Assembly (NCBI RefSeq): GCF_026162365.1
Contig: NZ_JAOANW010000002.1
Coordinates: 124,001-188,000, forward strand
DNA: 64,000 nt
Direction of reading: 5' to 3'
Source: Nitratireductor luteus
GTDB taxonomy: Bacteria > Pseudomonadota > Alphaproteobacteria > Rhizobiales > Rhizobiaceae
The notes beneath the pieces are model-generated. The model worked only from the letters and a program-made list of their open reading frames with translations, did no database searches and was not told where the DNA came from. The stretch's first letter is position 1, and every line of letters begins with the position of its first letter. The position numbers and the translations under genes were made by a program. Of the stretch, positions 50,822 through 61,716 are shown in pieces.

Positions 50822-52996
50822 ATGGTTGAACGCGTTGAAACCGACGGCTTGAAGATCGCGCGGGAGCTGCTTGATTTTGCCGTCGACGAGGCCTTGCCGG
50901 GCACCGGTGTCGACGCGGAGACTTTCTGGCGGGCGCTTTCGGACATCGTTCATGCGATGGCGCCCAAAAACCGCGCCCTTTTGGCCCGGCGCGACGCACT
51001 GCAGGCGGAGATCGACTCATGGTACAGGGAGAACGGTGCGCCTTCGGACCTTGATGCCTACGAAGCCTTCCTGCGCGACATCGGGTATCTGCTGCCGGAG
51101 GGACCCGATTTTCAGGTGACGACCGAGAATATCGATCCCGAAATATCGCAGATCGCCGGCCCCCAGCTCGTCGTTCCCGTGACGAATGCGCGCTACGCGC
51201 TGAACGCGGCCAATGCCCGCTGGGGATCGCTCTACGACGCGCTTTACGGCACCGACGCCATTTCCGAAGATGGCGGGGCGGAAAAGGGCAAGGGCTACAA
51301 TCCCAGGCGCGGCGAGAAGGTGATTGCCTGGGCGCGGGATTTCCTGGACAAAAGTGTGCCGCTCGGCGACGCAAGCTGGGCGGATGCTACCGGGTTTGCC
51401 ATCGAGGATGGCCAACTCTTCGTGAAGACGGAGCAAGGCCAGGCGCGCCTCAAGGAGAGCGTACAGTTCTTCGGTTATGAAGGGGAACCTGCCTCGCCGC
51501 GCGCCATCGTGGTCGAGAAGAATGGCCTGCATGCCGAGATCGTCATAGACCGCGAGCACCCCATCGGCAAAACCGATAGAGCGGGCATTGCCGACGTCGT
51601 TCTGGAATCGGCGCTCACGACAATCATGGATTGCGAGGATTCGGTGGCCGCCGTCGACGCCGAGGACAAGGTCCTCGTCTATCGCAACTGGCTCGGCCTG
51701 ATGAAGGGCGACCTGGAGGAAGAGGTCACGAAGGGCGGCGAAACCTTCACGCGCAGGCTCAACCCCGACCGGACCTTCAACGGTCCAGACGGTTCCGAGC
51801 GCAGCCTCAAGGGCCGCTCGCTGATGCTGGTGCGCAATGTTGGCCACCTGATGACCAATCCGGCGGTCCTGGACCGGGAAGGCAAGGAGGTGCCGGAAGG
51901 CATCATGGACGCGATGTTCACCGCGCTCATCGCGCTGCACGACATCGGTCCCGGCGGCAGGCACCTGAACAGCCGCGAAGGCTCGATGTATATCGTCAAG
52001 CCGAAGATGCACGGCCCTGAGGAAGTGGCCTTCGCGGTCGAGCTCTTCGACCGGGTCGAGGATGCGCTTGGCATGAAGCCCAACACGATGAAGATGGGCA
52101 TCATGGACGAGGAACGGCGCACGACGGTCAATCTCAAGGAATGCATCCGGGCCGCATCGGAGCGCGTGGTGTTCATCAATACCGGCTTCCTCGACCGCAC
52201 CGGCGACGAGATCCATACTTCGATGGAAGCCGGCCCGATGATCCGCAAGGGCGACATGAAGCAGGCCACCTGGATCAAAGCCTACGAAGACTGGAACGTG
52301 GATGTGGGCCTTGCATGCGGGCTTTCAGGCCATGCGCAGATCGGCAAGGGCATGTGGGCCATGCCCGACCTGATGGCGGCCATGCTGGAGCAGAAGATCG
52401 GCCATCCCGAGGCCGGCGCCAACACCGCCTGGGTGCCCTCGCCCACCGCGGCCACACTGCACGCCACCCATTATCACCAGGTGGATGTGAAAGAGGTGCA
52501 GGAGAGCCTCAAAAGCCGGCCGCGCGCCAAGCTCTCGGATATCCTTTCCGTGCCAGTCGCCACCCGGCCGAACTGGGCGCCGGAGGAAATCCAGCAGGAA
52601 CTGGATAATAACGCCCAAGGGATCCTCGGTTACGTCGTGCGCTGGGTCGACCAGGGGATCGGCTGTTCGAAGGTACCGGACATAAACGATGTCGGTCTGA
52701 TGGAAGACCGCGCGACGCTGCGTATCTCGGCGCAACATATGGCGAACTGGCTGCACCACGGCATCGCCAGCAAGGAACAGATCATGGAGACGATGAAGCG
52801 CATGGCCGCGGTGGTCGACCGGCAGAACGCGGGCGATCCGAACTATCGTCCGATGGCGCGGGATTTCGACGGATCCACAGCCTTCCAGGCGGCCTGCGAT
52901 CTCGTCTTCAAGGGCCGCGAACAGCCCAACGGCTACACTGAGCCGGTGCTCCACAGGCGGCGGCTGGAGCTGAAGGCGGCCGGCCGGATTGCATAA
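50822..52996 (+). CDS. glcB: malate synthase G
   Basis: Condenses glyoxylate and acetyl-CoA to malate in the glyoxylate shunt, in the cytosol. The 724-residue length is that of isoform G. Signature stretches are [19 protein letters not shown] near 258, [20 protein letters not shown] near 379, [20 protein letters not shown] near 427 and [19 protein letters not shown] near 455. The active-site Arg, Glu, Asp and Asp appear kept. ATG at 50822 is served by GGAGAAG (50810-50816). It stands as a single gene. It suits growth on two-carbon compounds such as those from aromatic or fatty acid breakdown. Confidence 0.97.
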   Translation: MVERVETDGLKIARELLDFAVDEALPGTGVDAETFWRALSDIVHAMAPKNRALLARRDALQAEIDSWYRENGAPSDLDAYEAFLRDIGYLLPEGPDFQVTTENIDPEISQIAGPQLVVPVTNARYALNAANARWGSLYDALYGTDAISEDGGAEKGKGYNPRRGEKVIAWARDFLDKSVPLGDASWADATGFAIEDGQLFVKTEQGQARLKESVQFFGYEGEPASPRAIVVEKNGLHAEIVIDREHPIGKTDRAGIADVVLESALTTIMDCEDSVAAVDAEDKVLVYRNWLGLMKGDLEEEVTKGGETFTRRLNPDRTFNGPDGSERSLKGRSLMLVRNVGHLMTNPAVLDREGKEVPEGIMDAMFTALIALHDIGPGGRHLNSREGSMYIVKPKMHGPEEVAFAVELFDRVEDALGMKPNTMKMGIMDEERRTTVNLKECIRAASERVVFINTGFLDRTGDEIHTSMEAGPMIRKGDMKQATWIKAYEDWNVDVGLACGLSGHAQIGKGMWAMPDLMAAMLEQKIGHPEAGANTAWVPSPTAATLHATHYHQVDVKEVQESLKSRPRAKLSDILSVPVATRPNWAPEEIQQELDNNAQGILGYVVRWVDQGIGCSKVPDINDVGLMEDRATLRISAQHMANWLHHGIASKEQIMETMKRMAAVVDRQNAGDPNYRPMARDFDGSTAFQAACDLVFKGREQPNGYTEPVLHRRRLELKAAGRIA

Positions 52997-53023
52997 CTGC
53001 TGGTCAAACGGAATGCATCTCCC

Positions 53024-53692
53024 ATGATCGTCCTCGCCATCGACACCGCCGCCTCGCTATGCGCCGCCTGCGTTTATGACGCGGGCAAGCAGGCGGAACT
53101 CGGCCGCGCGGTGCTGGACCTTGGCAAGGGGCATGCCGAACATGTCATGCCGGTCATCGAAGAGGCGCTGCACGATGCCGGGCTCGGTTTCGAGGCGGTG
53201 GAGGCGGTGGCGGTGAATGTGGGACCCGGTTCGTTCACCGGCGTGCGCGTAGGTGTTTCGGCAGCGCGGGGGCTGGCACTGGCGCTGGGCATCCCCGCCA
53301 TCGGAATCAATGCACTCGAAGCGCTCGCGGCGCAGGTGCGCGAGGCGCATCCCGGCCGCGACGTCGTGGTCGTCACCGGCAATCGCGGCGAAAGCCTTGC
53401 CTACGCGCGCTACGATGCCGCGGGCGGGCTTGTGGAAGGCCCGCTGCTCGAAACCGCGGCGGATATCGCAAAACGGCTGACGGGCGATCCGATTCTTGCC
53501 GGCGATGCCGGCGACAAGGTTGCCGGTTCGGCCTCTGTCGATGCCGTCTTGGCTTCGGCCACCGCGGACATCGTGTTCTATGCGCGGCTTGCGGCGCAAA
53601 ATGCTGACCGTCCGAAACCCGTTCCGCTCTACCTGCGCGGGCCGGACGCGAAGCCGCAGACGGCCTTTGCCCTGCCTTTGAAGGACGCATGA
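53024..53692 (+). CDS. tsaB: tRNA threonylcarbamoyladenosine biosynthesis protein TsaB
   Basis: Inactive paralogue of TsaD and partner in making t6A37 on ANN-decoding tRNAs. The 222 residues show the ASKHA start MIVLAIDTAASLCAACVYD, the conserved HAEHVMPVIEEALHDAGL near 38 and VNVGPGSFTGVRVGVSAARG near 66. It overlaps rimI by up to four bases, a pairing common in alphaproteobacteria. Confidence 0.95.
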   Translation: MIVLAIDTAASLCAACVYDAGKQAELGRAVLDLGKGHAEHVMPVIEEALHDAGLGFEAVEAVAVNVGPGSFTGVRVGVSAARGLALALGIPAIGINALEALAAQVREAHPGRDVVVVTGNRGESLAYARYDAAGGLVEGPLLETAADIAKRLTGDPILAGDAGDKVAGSASVDAVLASATADIVFYARLAAQNADRPKPVPLYLRGPDAKPQTAFALPLKDA

Positions 53693-54198
53693 TGGCGCTG
53701 TCTATCGGGCGCTTCCGGCGCCGCAATTTCATCATACGCCCGCTCGAACGCGACGATTGCGACGCGATGGCCGCGCTGCATGAGGAGAGCTTCGCCCGCC
53801 CGTGGTCCGACGAGGAATTCGCCGCGCTGATTGCGCAGGAGACGGTGTTCGGCTTTGCCGCCATCGAGGAAGGCCGAGCGCGCGCGAAGCCGCAGGGTTT
53901 CGTGCTGGCCCGCCTGGCCGCCGGCGAAGCCGAGATTCTGACCATCGCCGTGTCGCGCGCGCTGCGCCGCCGTGGATTGGGATATAATCTTATGGACGCA
54001 GTCCTTCGCCATCTGCACGCCGAGCGTGCCGAGGCGCTGTTTCTGGAAGTGGACGAGACGAATATCGGGGCAATCGCGCTTTACCGGCGGCTCGGGTTTC
54101 AGCAGGTGGGCTCGCGCCCGGACTATTATCGCGACGAGGCGGCGCGGAGAACGAGCGCCCTGATCATGCGGCGCGGAATGCGCGAGCGGCGAGCATAG
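53692..54198 (+). CDS. rimI: ribosomal-protein-alanine N-acetyltransferase RimI-like
   Basis: GNAT acetyltransferase of 168 residues, in model species acetylating ribosomal protein S18. The acetyl-CoA binding loop is VSRALRRRGLGYNLMDAVL near 84 and the C-terminal motif LEVDETNIGAIALYRRLGF near 116. Two tandem ATGs occur (53689 and 53692); AAGGA at 53681 suits the second. It abuts plsC. Confidence 0.92.
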   Translation: MALSIGRFRRRNFIIRPLERDDCDAMAALHEESFARPWSDEEFAALIAQETVFGFAAIEEGRARAKPQGFVLARLAAGEAEILTIAVSRALRRRGLGYNLMDAVLRHLHAERAEALFLEVDETNIGAIALYRRLGFQQVGSRPDYYRDEAARRTSALIMRRGMRERRA

Positions 54199-54993
54199 AT
54201 GTATCATGCGATCCGCCTTTACGGCGCGCTCCTGCTCGTCGCCGTCTACACACTGCCGCTGATGGGGGCGCAATGGCTGGCGCTGCGGACCGGCTGGCCC
54301 GACGAGCGCATCGCTCCGCGCCTGTGGCATTGGCTGACGCTGCGGGTGCTTGGCATAAGAGTACGGCGGCAGGGGAAGCTGGCGCGCAACGGTCCGCTCA
54401 TGATCGTCGCGAATCATGTTTCCTGGACCGACATATTGGTGCTCGGCTCGCTTTCCGGCGTGCATTTCATCGCCAAATCCGAAATGCAGTCCTGGCCGGT
54501 GCTGGGCACGTTTGCCCGGCTTCAGCGTTCGGTGTTCGTCGAGCGGGAAAAGCGCGGCACCTCGCCCGAGCAAGCGCGCGAAATTGCCGCGCGGCTGGCC
54601 GATGGCGATCCCATGGTGCTGTTTGCCGAGGGCACGACGAGCGACGGAAACCGGGTGCTGCCTTTCAAGAGCACGCTTTTCGGGGCAGCGCAGCTTGCGC
54701 TTTCGGCTCTTGAGGAAGTCCAGGTGCACGTGCAGCCGGTGGCCATCGCCTATACGCGCAAGGCCGGACTGCCGCTCGACCGCCGCGAGCGCGGGCGCAT
54801 AGCCTGGATCGGCGATATGGACCTGTTTCCGCATCTCCGGGAGATTCTCCAGGGCGGCGCGCTCGACGTGGAGGTTCGCTTTGGCGAGCCCTTCGCCTTT
54901 GCGGCCGACGGCAGCCGCAAGAAGATCGCGCGGCAGACCGAAGAGGCGGTGCGCCACCTGCTCATCACGGCGCTGCGCGGGCGCGAATCTTGA
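54199..54993 (+). CDS. plsC: 1-acyl-sn-glycerol-3-phosphate acyltransferase
   Basis: Inner-membrane enzyme of 264 residues making phosphatidic acid. An N-terminal membrane helix (YGALLLVAVYTLPLMGAQWL) is followed by the HX4D motif NHVSWTDIL near 73, the FVEREKRG block near 113 and the FAEGTTSDGNRVLPF motif near 141. It directly follows rimI; the tsaB-rimI-plsC-miaB order is typical of rhizobia. A short C-terminal tail beyond the fold is normal. Some relatives (OlsA) acylate lyso-ornithine lipid, which cannot be excluded. Confidence 0.93.
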   Translation: MYHAIRLYGALLLVAVYTLPLMGAQWLALRTGWPDERIAPRLWHWLTLRVLGIRVRRQGKLARNGPLMIVANHVSWTDILVLGSLSGVHFIAKSEMQSWPVLGTFARLQRSVFVEREKRGTSPEQAREIAARLADGDPMVLFAEGTTSDGNRVLPFKSTLFGAAQLALSALEEVQVHVQPVAIAYTRKAGLPLDRRERGRIAWIGDMDLFPHLREILQGGALDVEVRFGEPFAFAADGSRKKIARQTEEAVRHLLITALRGRES

Positions 54994-55057
54994 TTTGAGC
55001 GCCTCCAAGGGCAAAAACCGTCTGTTTTTTGACACGCAAAAACGTTAGGAAACCGGC

Positions 55058-56538
<1,481 letters not shown>

Positions 56539-56542
<4 letters not shown>

Positions 56543-57582
56543 CCGCCAGCAGCGAGCTGAAGAATACGCCTTCCGGGGCGTCGGACATGGCGCATATCGT
56601 ACTGACTTTCGACGACAACAAGTTTGCAGGCGCGCTTTACGGGCCATTTGACGAGAATCTGGCCCGGATCGAACAGAAGCTGGGTGTCGACATCCACTCC
56701 AAGGGCAATCAGATCGCCATAAAGGGCGAGCCGGTGGCGGCCGAGCAGGCGCGCCGGGCGCTGGATTATCTCTATACGCTCGTACAGGGCGGAACCGAGC
56801 TGAACACGTCGGAGGTCGACGGTGCGGTGCGTCTGTCGCTGGCCGCCGAAGACCAGCTGAGCCTGCCAACGATGGAAGGCAGGGGCAAGCTGGCTGCGGC
56901 GCAGATATCGACCCGCAAACGCACAGTCTATGCCCGCTCGGCGAATCAGGACGCCTATATGCGTGCGCTGGAGCGCTCGGAACTCGTCTTCGGCATCGGC
57001 CCGGCCGGCACCGGAAAGACATTCCTGGCCGTTGCCTATGCGGCGATGCTGCTGGAGCGCGGCATGGTCGACCGAATCGTGCTGTCGCGCCCCGCGGTGG
57101 AAGCCGGCGAACGGCTGGGCTTTCTACCCGGCGACATGCGCGAGAAGGTCGATCCCTATCTGCGGCCGCTTTACGACGCGCTTTACGATATGATCCCGGC
57201 TGACAAGGTGGAACGCGCTCTGGCCGCCGACGTCATCGAAGTGGCGCCGCTGGCCTTCATGCGCGGTCGGACGCTGGGCAACGCCGTCGTCATCCTCGAC
57301 GAGGCGCAGAACACCACGCCCATGCAGATGAAGATGTTCCTTACCCGGCTCGGCGAGAACGGGCGCATGATCGTGACCGGAGATCCAAGCCAGATCGATC
57401 TGCCGCCCAACACCAAATCGGGATTGATCGAAGCGCTGCGCGTATTGAAGGACGTGCCGGGCATCGTCACTGTCAAGTTCGATGAGAAGGACGTCGTGCG
57501 CCATCCTCTGGTGGCGGCCATAGTGGAGGCATACGACCGCACGTCGCGCCAGCCGACGCCCCGACCGGAAGACAATGGCTGA
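56539..57582 (+). CDS. phoH: PhoH-like ATPase
   Basis: P-loop ATPase of up to 347 residues, linked in many bacteria to YbeY and RNA metabolism. Walker A is [20 protein letters not shown] near 155 and Walker [21 protein letters not shown] near 250, with [12 protein letters not shown]-type sensor ([13 protein letters not shown] near 278). The N-terminal 110 residues hold a KH-like region ([15 protein letters not shown]). The start is probably a TTG at 56539 overlapping the miaB stop, with GGGGG upstream; an ATG at 56587 would shorten it by 16 residues. Confidence 0.93.
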
Positions 57583-58063
57583 GAACAACACGAGCCAGCC
57601 TATCATCTCCGTAGAATGCGTCATCGAGGCCGATGGCTGGCCAAGGGAGGAGAGCTTGCGCGACCTCGCCCTCGGCGCGATCGAAGCAGCTGTGCAAGAA
57701 GCCGGCGCGAGCCGGCCCATCGGTCTGACGGTCATGTTTACCGACGATGAAAGCATACGCGATCTGAACGCCCGCTTTCGCGGCAAGGACAAGGCCACCA
57801 ATGTGCTGTCATTTCCCGCGGCCGCCGTTCCAGGAAGCGAGGACGATTCCTATATCGGCGATATAGCCGTCGCCCGGCAGACTGTTGCGCGCGAGGCGGA
57901 AGCGGAGGGAAAGACCTTCGATCATCATTTGACCCATTTGATCATTCACGGTTTTCTTCACCTTCTGGGGTATGATCACGAAACCCCGGAAGAAGCCGAA
58001 GAAATGGAAACGATGGAACGACGGGTGCTCGAGGGACTTGCGATCAGCGACCCCTATGCATAA
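57575..58063 (+). CDS. ybeY: endoribonuclease/rRNA maturation factor YbeY
   Basis: Zinc-dependent single-strand RNase of 162 residues for 16S rRNA 3' maturation and ribosome quality control. The H3XH5XH zinc motif lies in HLIIHGFLHLLGYDHETPEE near 128 and the conserved FRGKDKATNVLSFP near 69. It overlaps phoH by eight bases, so the two are translationally coupled. Confidence 0.95.
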   Translation: MAENNTSQPIISVECVIEADGWPREESLRDLALGAIEAAVQEAGASRPIGLTVMFTDDESIRDLNARFRGKDKATNVLSFPAAAVPGSEDDSYIGDIAVARQTVAREAEAEGKTFDHHLTHLIIHGFLHLLGYDHETPEEAEEMETMERRVLEGLAISDPYA

Positions 58064-58090
58064 TTGTGTGTTTTGAACGATCGAAGGACG

Positions 58091-59149
58091 ATGACCGAAA
58101 CTTCCGCGACCACAGTCGGCGATGCGCCTTCCAGCCATGCCGAGCAGCCTTCCGAGGGCGAAGAGGGATCTAGTAGACCCCGAGAACACATCCAGCACCG
58201 CGCGCCCTTGATGCAGCGCATAGTGGGTTATCTGGGCGTGCGCAACGGCAATTCGTTGCGCGACGACTTGGCGGATGCGCTGGACGAGCAACACCACGGC
58301 AGAGCGTCTTTCTCGCCCGGCGAACGCGCAATGCTGAAGAACATTCTTCGCCTGCGGGAATTGCGGGTAGAGGATGTGATGGTGCCCCGCGCCGACATCG
58401 AGGCGGTGGACCTGAACACGACGCTCGGCGAGCTTCTGACCACTTTCGAGCGTTGCGCCCACTCGCGCATGCCGGTCTGCGGCGAAACGCTGGACGATCC
58501 ACGCGGTATGGTGCACATCCGCGATGTCGTGGGGCATCTCATCCGCTCTTCCCGCCAGAAAAAAGGCCGCGGACGGACCGCGAAGGCGGCCGTGCAGTCT
58601 CCGCCCCTGGATCTCGGCAGCATCGACCTCACGAAGACGATTGGCGAACTCAGCATCATGCGGCCGCTGCTTTTCGTGCCGCCGTCCATGCTGGCTTCCG
58701 ATCTCATGGCCAAGATGCAGGCTGGCCGCATTCAGATGGCGCTCGTCATCGACGAATATGGCGGCACCGACGGTCTCGTTTCGCTCGAGGACATCGTCGA
58801 GATGGTCGTCGGCGACATCGAGGACGAGCACGATGAAGACGAGCCGCTGATCGAGCAGAAGGGCGACGGCGTGTTCATCGTCGATGCCAAGGCCGAGATT
58901 GAGGATGTGGCGGAGGCCATCGGCGCGGGCTTCAACGCAGGCGAACATGCCGAGGAAGTCGACACGATCGGGGGCATGATCTTCAATGCGCTGGGCCGGG
59001 TTCCGGCGCGCGGCGAAGTCGTGCAGGCCATACCCGGCTTCGAATTCCACGTCATCGACGCCGATCCCCGGCGCGTGAAGCGCGTGCGTATTGTCCAGGG
59101 CCGCGCAACCGACCGCAGACGCCGGCCGGCAAAGTCTGCGGAGGAGTGA
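58091..59149 (+). CDS. CorC/HlyC-type CBS-domain protein
   Basis: Protein of 352 residues of the CorC family, linked to magnesium and cobalt efflux and annotated as hemolysin in many genomes. An extended acidic N-terminus is followed by paired CBS domains (VEDVMVPRADIEAVDLNTTL near 95; LFVPPSMLASDLMAKMQAGR near 195; LVIDEYGGTDGLVSLEDIVE near 222) and a C-terminal CorC_HlyC domain (DTIGGMIFNALGRVPARGEV near 295). No membrane helix, so it works as a cytosolic regulator. ATG at 58091 is chosen, preceded by AAGGA. Confidence 0.92.
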   Translation: MTETSATTVGDAPSSHAEQPSEGEEGSSRPREHIQHRAPLMQRIVGYLGVRNGNSLRDDLADALDEQHHGRASFSPGERAMLKNILRLRELRVEDVMVPRADIEAVDLNTTLGELLTTFERCAHSRMPVCGETLDDPRGMVHIRDVVGHLIRSSRQKKGRGRTAKAAVQSPPLDLGSIDLTKTIGELSIMRPLLFVPPSMLASDLMAKMQAGRIQMALVIDEYGGTDGLVSLEDIVEMVVGDIEDEHDEDEPLIEQKGDGVFIVDAKAEIEDVAEAIGAGFNAGEHAEEVDTIGGMIFNALGRVPARGEVVQAIPGFEFHVIDADPRRVKRVRIVQGRATDRRRRPAKSAEE

Positions 59150-59414
59150 TCGACGCCTGGGCAATGTGTCAGGTCGGGTCTTGGCCGTGGATGGCAGAAG
59201 ATCCTTTTCATACCTGATGTCAGCGAAGCTGCACCGACGACACAAGGATCAACTCAGGCTCCGGCCAATTGCTCGATGTCCCGCCAAACGCCTGGGGGAT
59301 GCCCCTTGTAGGCCGCAATGCAAAATTCCAGCCAAGACGCCGCTCTGCCATGGTTTAAGGCTGCATGCCGAACTGCTAGATTCCGGTCTTTGATTCGGGG
59401 GCATAAACCAGACC

Positions 59415-60980
59415 ATGGAAAGTCTCGCGGGCTGGGTGATCTTGCTCTGGGGCTGGCCGCGCAGGCTTTGCGGTCTCGTCGCCGGTGCGGTGGCCGCGCT
59501 GGCGCTCGCGCCCGTCGATTTTCCAGCCGCCGGCTTCATCGCCTTTCCCGTGTTGGTCTGGCTGCTGGATGGCTCAGTAGGCCGAGGGGGCTTCCTTGGC
59601 CGGACCTTTCCCTTCTTTTCGACCGGCTGGTGGTTCGGCTTCGGCTATTTCCTCGCCGGCATGTGGTGGGTAGGTGTACCGTTGCTTTCCAACGGGGGCG
59701 AGCAGGCCTGGGCCCTGCCTGTCGTGACCGTCGGCCTGCCTGCACTGCTGGCGGTCACTTACGGTCTCGCTGCCCTTTTTGCGCGACCTTTCTGGGATAA
59801 CGGGCTGGGCCGCATCGCCGGTCTTGCCTTTGGGTTCGGTTTTGCCGAATGGCTGCGGGCATTGACCTTATCCGGGTTCGCCTGGAACGCGATAGGCTAC
59901 ACGGCCATGCCTTCGCCTCTGTTCATGCAGCTTCTGCCCTTCGCCGGGCCGGCCGGTATGAGCGCCATCGCGGTGTTCGTGTTCGCAGCGCCTACCCTTC
60001 TGGGCGGGCGGAAGCATATCCGCAGCGGTCTGGCGGTCGCCCTGGCCATCGTCGTCGCGACGGTCGGCTATGGCTTCTTCCGCATGTCCCAGACGACCGA
60101 TGCCGAGCACTCCATCCCTATCCGCCTGGTACAGATCGGGGGACCGGCGAGAGAGAACGATGCCGAAAGCTTCATCGGGCTTTCACGGACGCCGCCGATG
60201 TGGGAGGGGCGCGCGCCCGAGCTCATAGTCTGGCCCGAGCGGGCGCTGCCCTTCGTGCTGTCGGAGCGGGCCGAGGTGCTGGACGCGCTGGGCGAGGCTA
60301 TCGGGCGGGACCAGACGTTGATCGCGGGTGCCTTGCGCGCCGAATCCGGGGCGGGCAATGCGGACCGCCGAATCTACAACGCCGCCATTCAGATCAACAG
60401 TGCCGGCGAGATTGCCGATGCGGCGGATCAGACACGAATGCTTCCTTTTGCCGACTACGTACCTCTTGCCGATCACCTCCGCCGTCTGGGTTTCGAGTGG
60501 ACCGGCCTTGCTTCAGGATACACGCCAGGCGCGTCACGCCGTCTTTTTCGCATAAGCGAGGGACTTGCCGCACTTCCTCTGCTGGGAAACGAAACGGTGA
60601 TCCCGTTCGCCGCGCGGGACACTTTCGCCGCGCGGGACACTGGGGAAGACGCGAACATCATCGTCGCGCTGGCCAGCGATGGTGTCTATGCGGGTACGCC
60701 GCAGCCCTACCAGCACCTGCGGCAGGCGCAATATCGCGCCGCTGAGGCATGTTTGAGCATGGTGCGGGCGAGCGACGGGGGTATTTCGGCCGCCATCGAT
60801 CCCCATGGACGCATCCTTGACGGCCTTGTCGACAACGCCAACGGTATCGCGGACGTCGAGTTTCCTGTCATGCGTGCAAAATGCCCGAAATTTGCTGTTT
60901 TTGGGACAGAAGGGCTTTCATTTATCGCTGTTTTTGCCATTTTTGCGCTGCTATTAAGCAAGCGGGGGCGCTCAATTTGA
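59415..60980 (+). CDS. apolipoprotein N-acyltransferase-like protein, catalytic residues altered
   Basis: A 521-residue protein with five to six N-terminal membrane helices and a periplasmic nitrilase-fold domain, at the usual lnt position between corC and praR. Lnt adds the third acyl chain to lipoproteins by a Glu-Lys-Cys triad. Glu275 is present (ELIVWPERALP), but the lysine position reads Gln339 (ADQTRMLPFADYVP in place of DKxHLVPFGEY) and the cysteine position reads Gly391 (LPLLGNETVIP in place of PLICYExIFP). Just after lies a perfect 18-base tandem duplication (60606-60641). It is therefore probably inactive as an acyltransferase, unless other residues replace them. Confidence 0.85.
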   Translation: MESLAGWVILLWGWPRRLCGLVAGAVAALALAPVDFPAAGFIAFPVLVWLLDGSVGRGGFLGRTFPFFSTGWWFGFGYFLAGMWWVGVPLLSNGGEQAWALPVVTVGLPALLAVTYGLAALFARPFWDNGLGRIAGLAFGFGFAEWLRALTLSGFAWNAIGYTAMPSPLFMQLLPFAGPAGMSAIAVFVFAAPTLLGGRKHIRSGLAVALAIVVATVGYGFFRMSQTTDAEHSIPIRLVQIGGPARENDAESFIGLSRTPPMWEGRAPELIVWPERALPFVLSERAEVLDALGEAIGRDQTLIAGALRAESGAGNADRRIYNAAIQINSAGEIADAADQTRMLPFADYVPLADHLRRLGFEWTGLASGYTPGASRRLFRISEGLAALPLLGNETVIPFAARDTFAARDTGEDANIIVALASDGVYAGTPQPYQHLRQAQYRAAEACLSMVRASDGGISAAIDPHGRILDGLVDNANGIADVEFPVMRAKCPKFAVFGTEGLSFIAVFAIFALLLSKRGRSI

Positions 60981-61101
60981 CATTGTGCTTTCCTGCTACA
61001 CATAGTGGATAAGCCGACTATTCACGCGCTGGTTCTGGTGGCCAAAACTGGGAAGAGCGGTTGAGAGTCGGACGATATGCCGGTAGTTCGGCGAGGGATA
61101 A

Positions 61102-61527
61102 ATGAATAAGAACAACAAGAAGAAGCCTAATCCGATTGATATACATGTTGGGAGCAGAATCAGGCTTCGCCGTAACATGCTGGGTGTCAGTCAGGAAAAA
61201 CTTGGCGATAGCTTGGGCATTACGTTCCAGCAGATCCAGAAATACGAAAAGGGCACCAACAGGGTCGGCGCAAGCCGCCTGCAGGCGATCGCGTCCATCC
61301 TGAACGCGCCCGTCTCGTTCTTTTTCGAAGGTGCGCCGGGCGAAGACGGAACACCTGCCCCCGGCATGGCCGAAGATGGAACGGCCTATGTCGCCGATTT
61401 CCTCAACAGTTCCGAGGGCATCCAGCTTAACCGCGCATTCGTGAAGATCGCTGATCCGAAGGTGCGCCGCAAGGTACTGGATCTGGTCAAGGCTCTCGCC
61501 GCGGATACGGCAGCAAGTCCCGAATAG
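61102..61527 (+). CDS. XRE-family regulator, PraR/PhrR-like
   Basis: A 141-residue DNA-binding protein. The Cro/CI helix-turn-helix occupies about 13-70 (HVGSRIRLRRNMLGVSQEKL, SLGITFQQIQKYEKGTNRVG). The C-terminal helical part ends KVRRKVLDLVKALAADTA. This lnt-praR-metK position is conserved in Rhizobiales. PraR proteins control quorum-sensing, adhesion or symbiosis genes in Rhizobium and Azorhizobium. In this organism the targets are unknown; surface proteins would be natural candidates. Confidence 0.88.
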   Translation: MNKNNKKKPNPIDIHVGSRIRLRRNMLGVSQEKLGDSLGITFQQIQKYEKGTNRVGASRLQAIASILNAPVSFFFEGAPGEDGTPAPGMAEDGTAYVADFLNSSEGIQLNRAFVKIADPKVRRKVLDLVKALAADTAASPE

Positions 61528-61605
61528 GACGCGCGCCGCAGACAAGACCGTTTTGCCGCATCGGCTGCCGCATTTTGGATGTGACGGCGATGATACATAA
61601 TGCGT

Positions 61606-61633
61606 TTGACGGCTCTCCGGCGTGCCATAATTC
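61606..61633 (+). promoter_or_regulatory. candidate metK promoter
   Basis: TTGACG (61606-61611) is followed after 16 bases by TAATTC (61628-61633), a fair alphaproteobacterial sigma-70 pair. Transcription from it would begin near 61640 and include the alternative hairpins before metK. A second TTGACC at 61634-61639 has no clear -10. Confidence 0.45.
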
Positions 61634-61663
61634 TTGACCTCTTCATCTGCCATTGAGTAACAA

Positions 61664-61700
61664 GGTGCCGCCAGTGGCCGGCGCCGTGCCGGCGTTTTTT
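61664..61700 (+). promoter_or_regulatory. alternative hairpins with terminator just before metK
   Basis: GGTGCCG (61664-61670) can pair with CGGCGCC (61679-61685, one G-U pair). Overlapping it, GCCGGC (61677-61682) can pair with GCCGGC (61688-61693), followed by GTTTTTT, a proper intrinsic terminator. The two stems exclude each other and end 16 bases before the metK start. This is the layout of a transcription attenuator; I could not match it to a known SAM riboswitch class. Confidence 0.55.
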
Positions 61701-61716
61701 CTCAGAGGGGTTACCC

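Noticed and set aside
61528-61716. Known SAM-II or SAM/SAH riboswitch before metK
   Set aside because: The conserved loop sequences of those classes could not be found; only stem and terminator features are supported.
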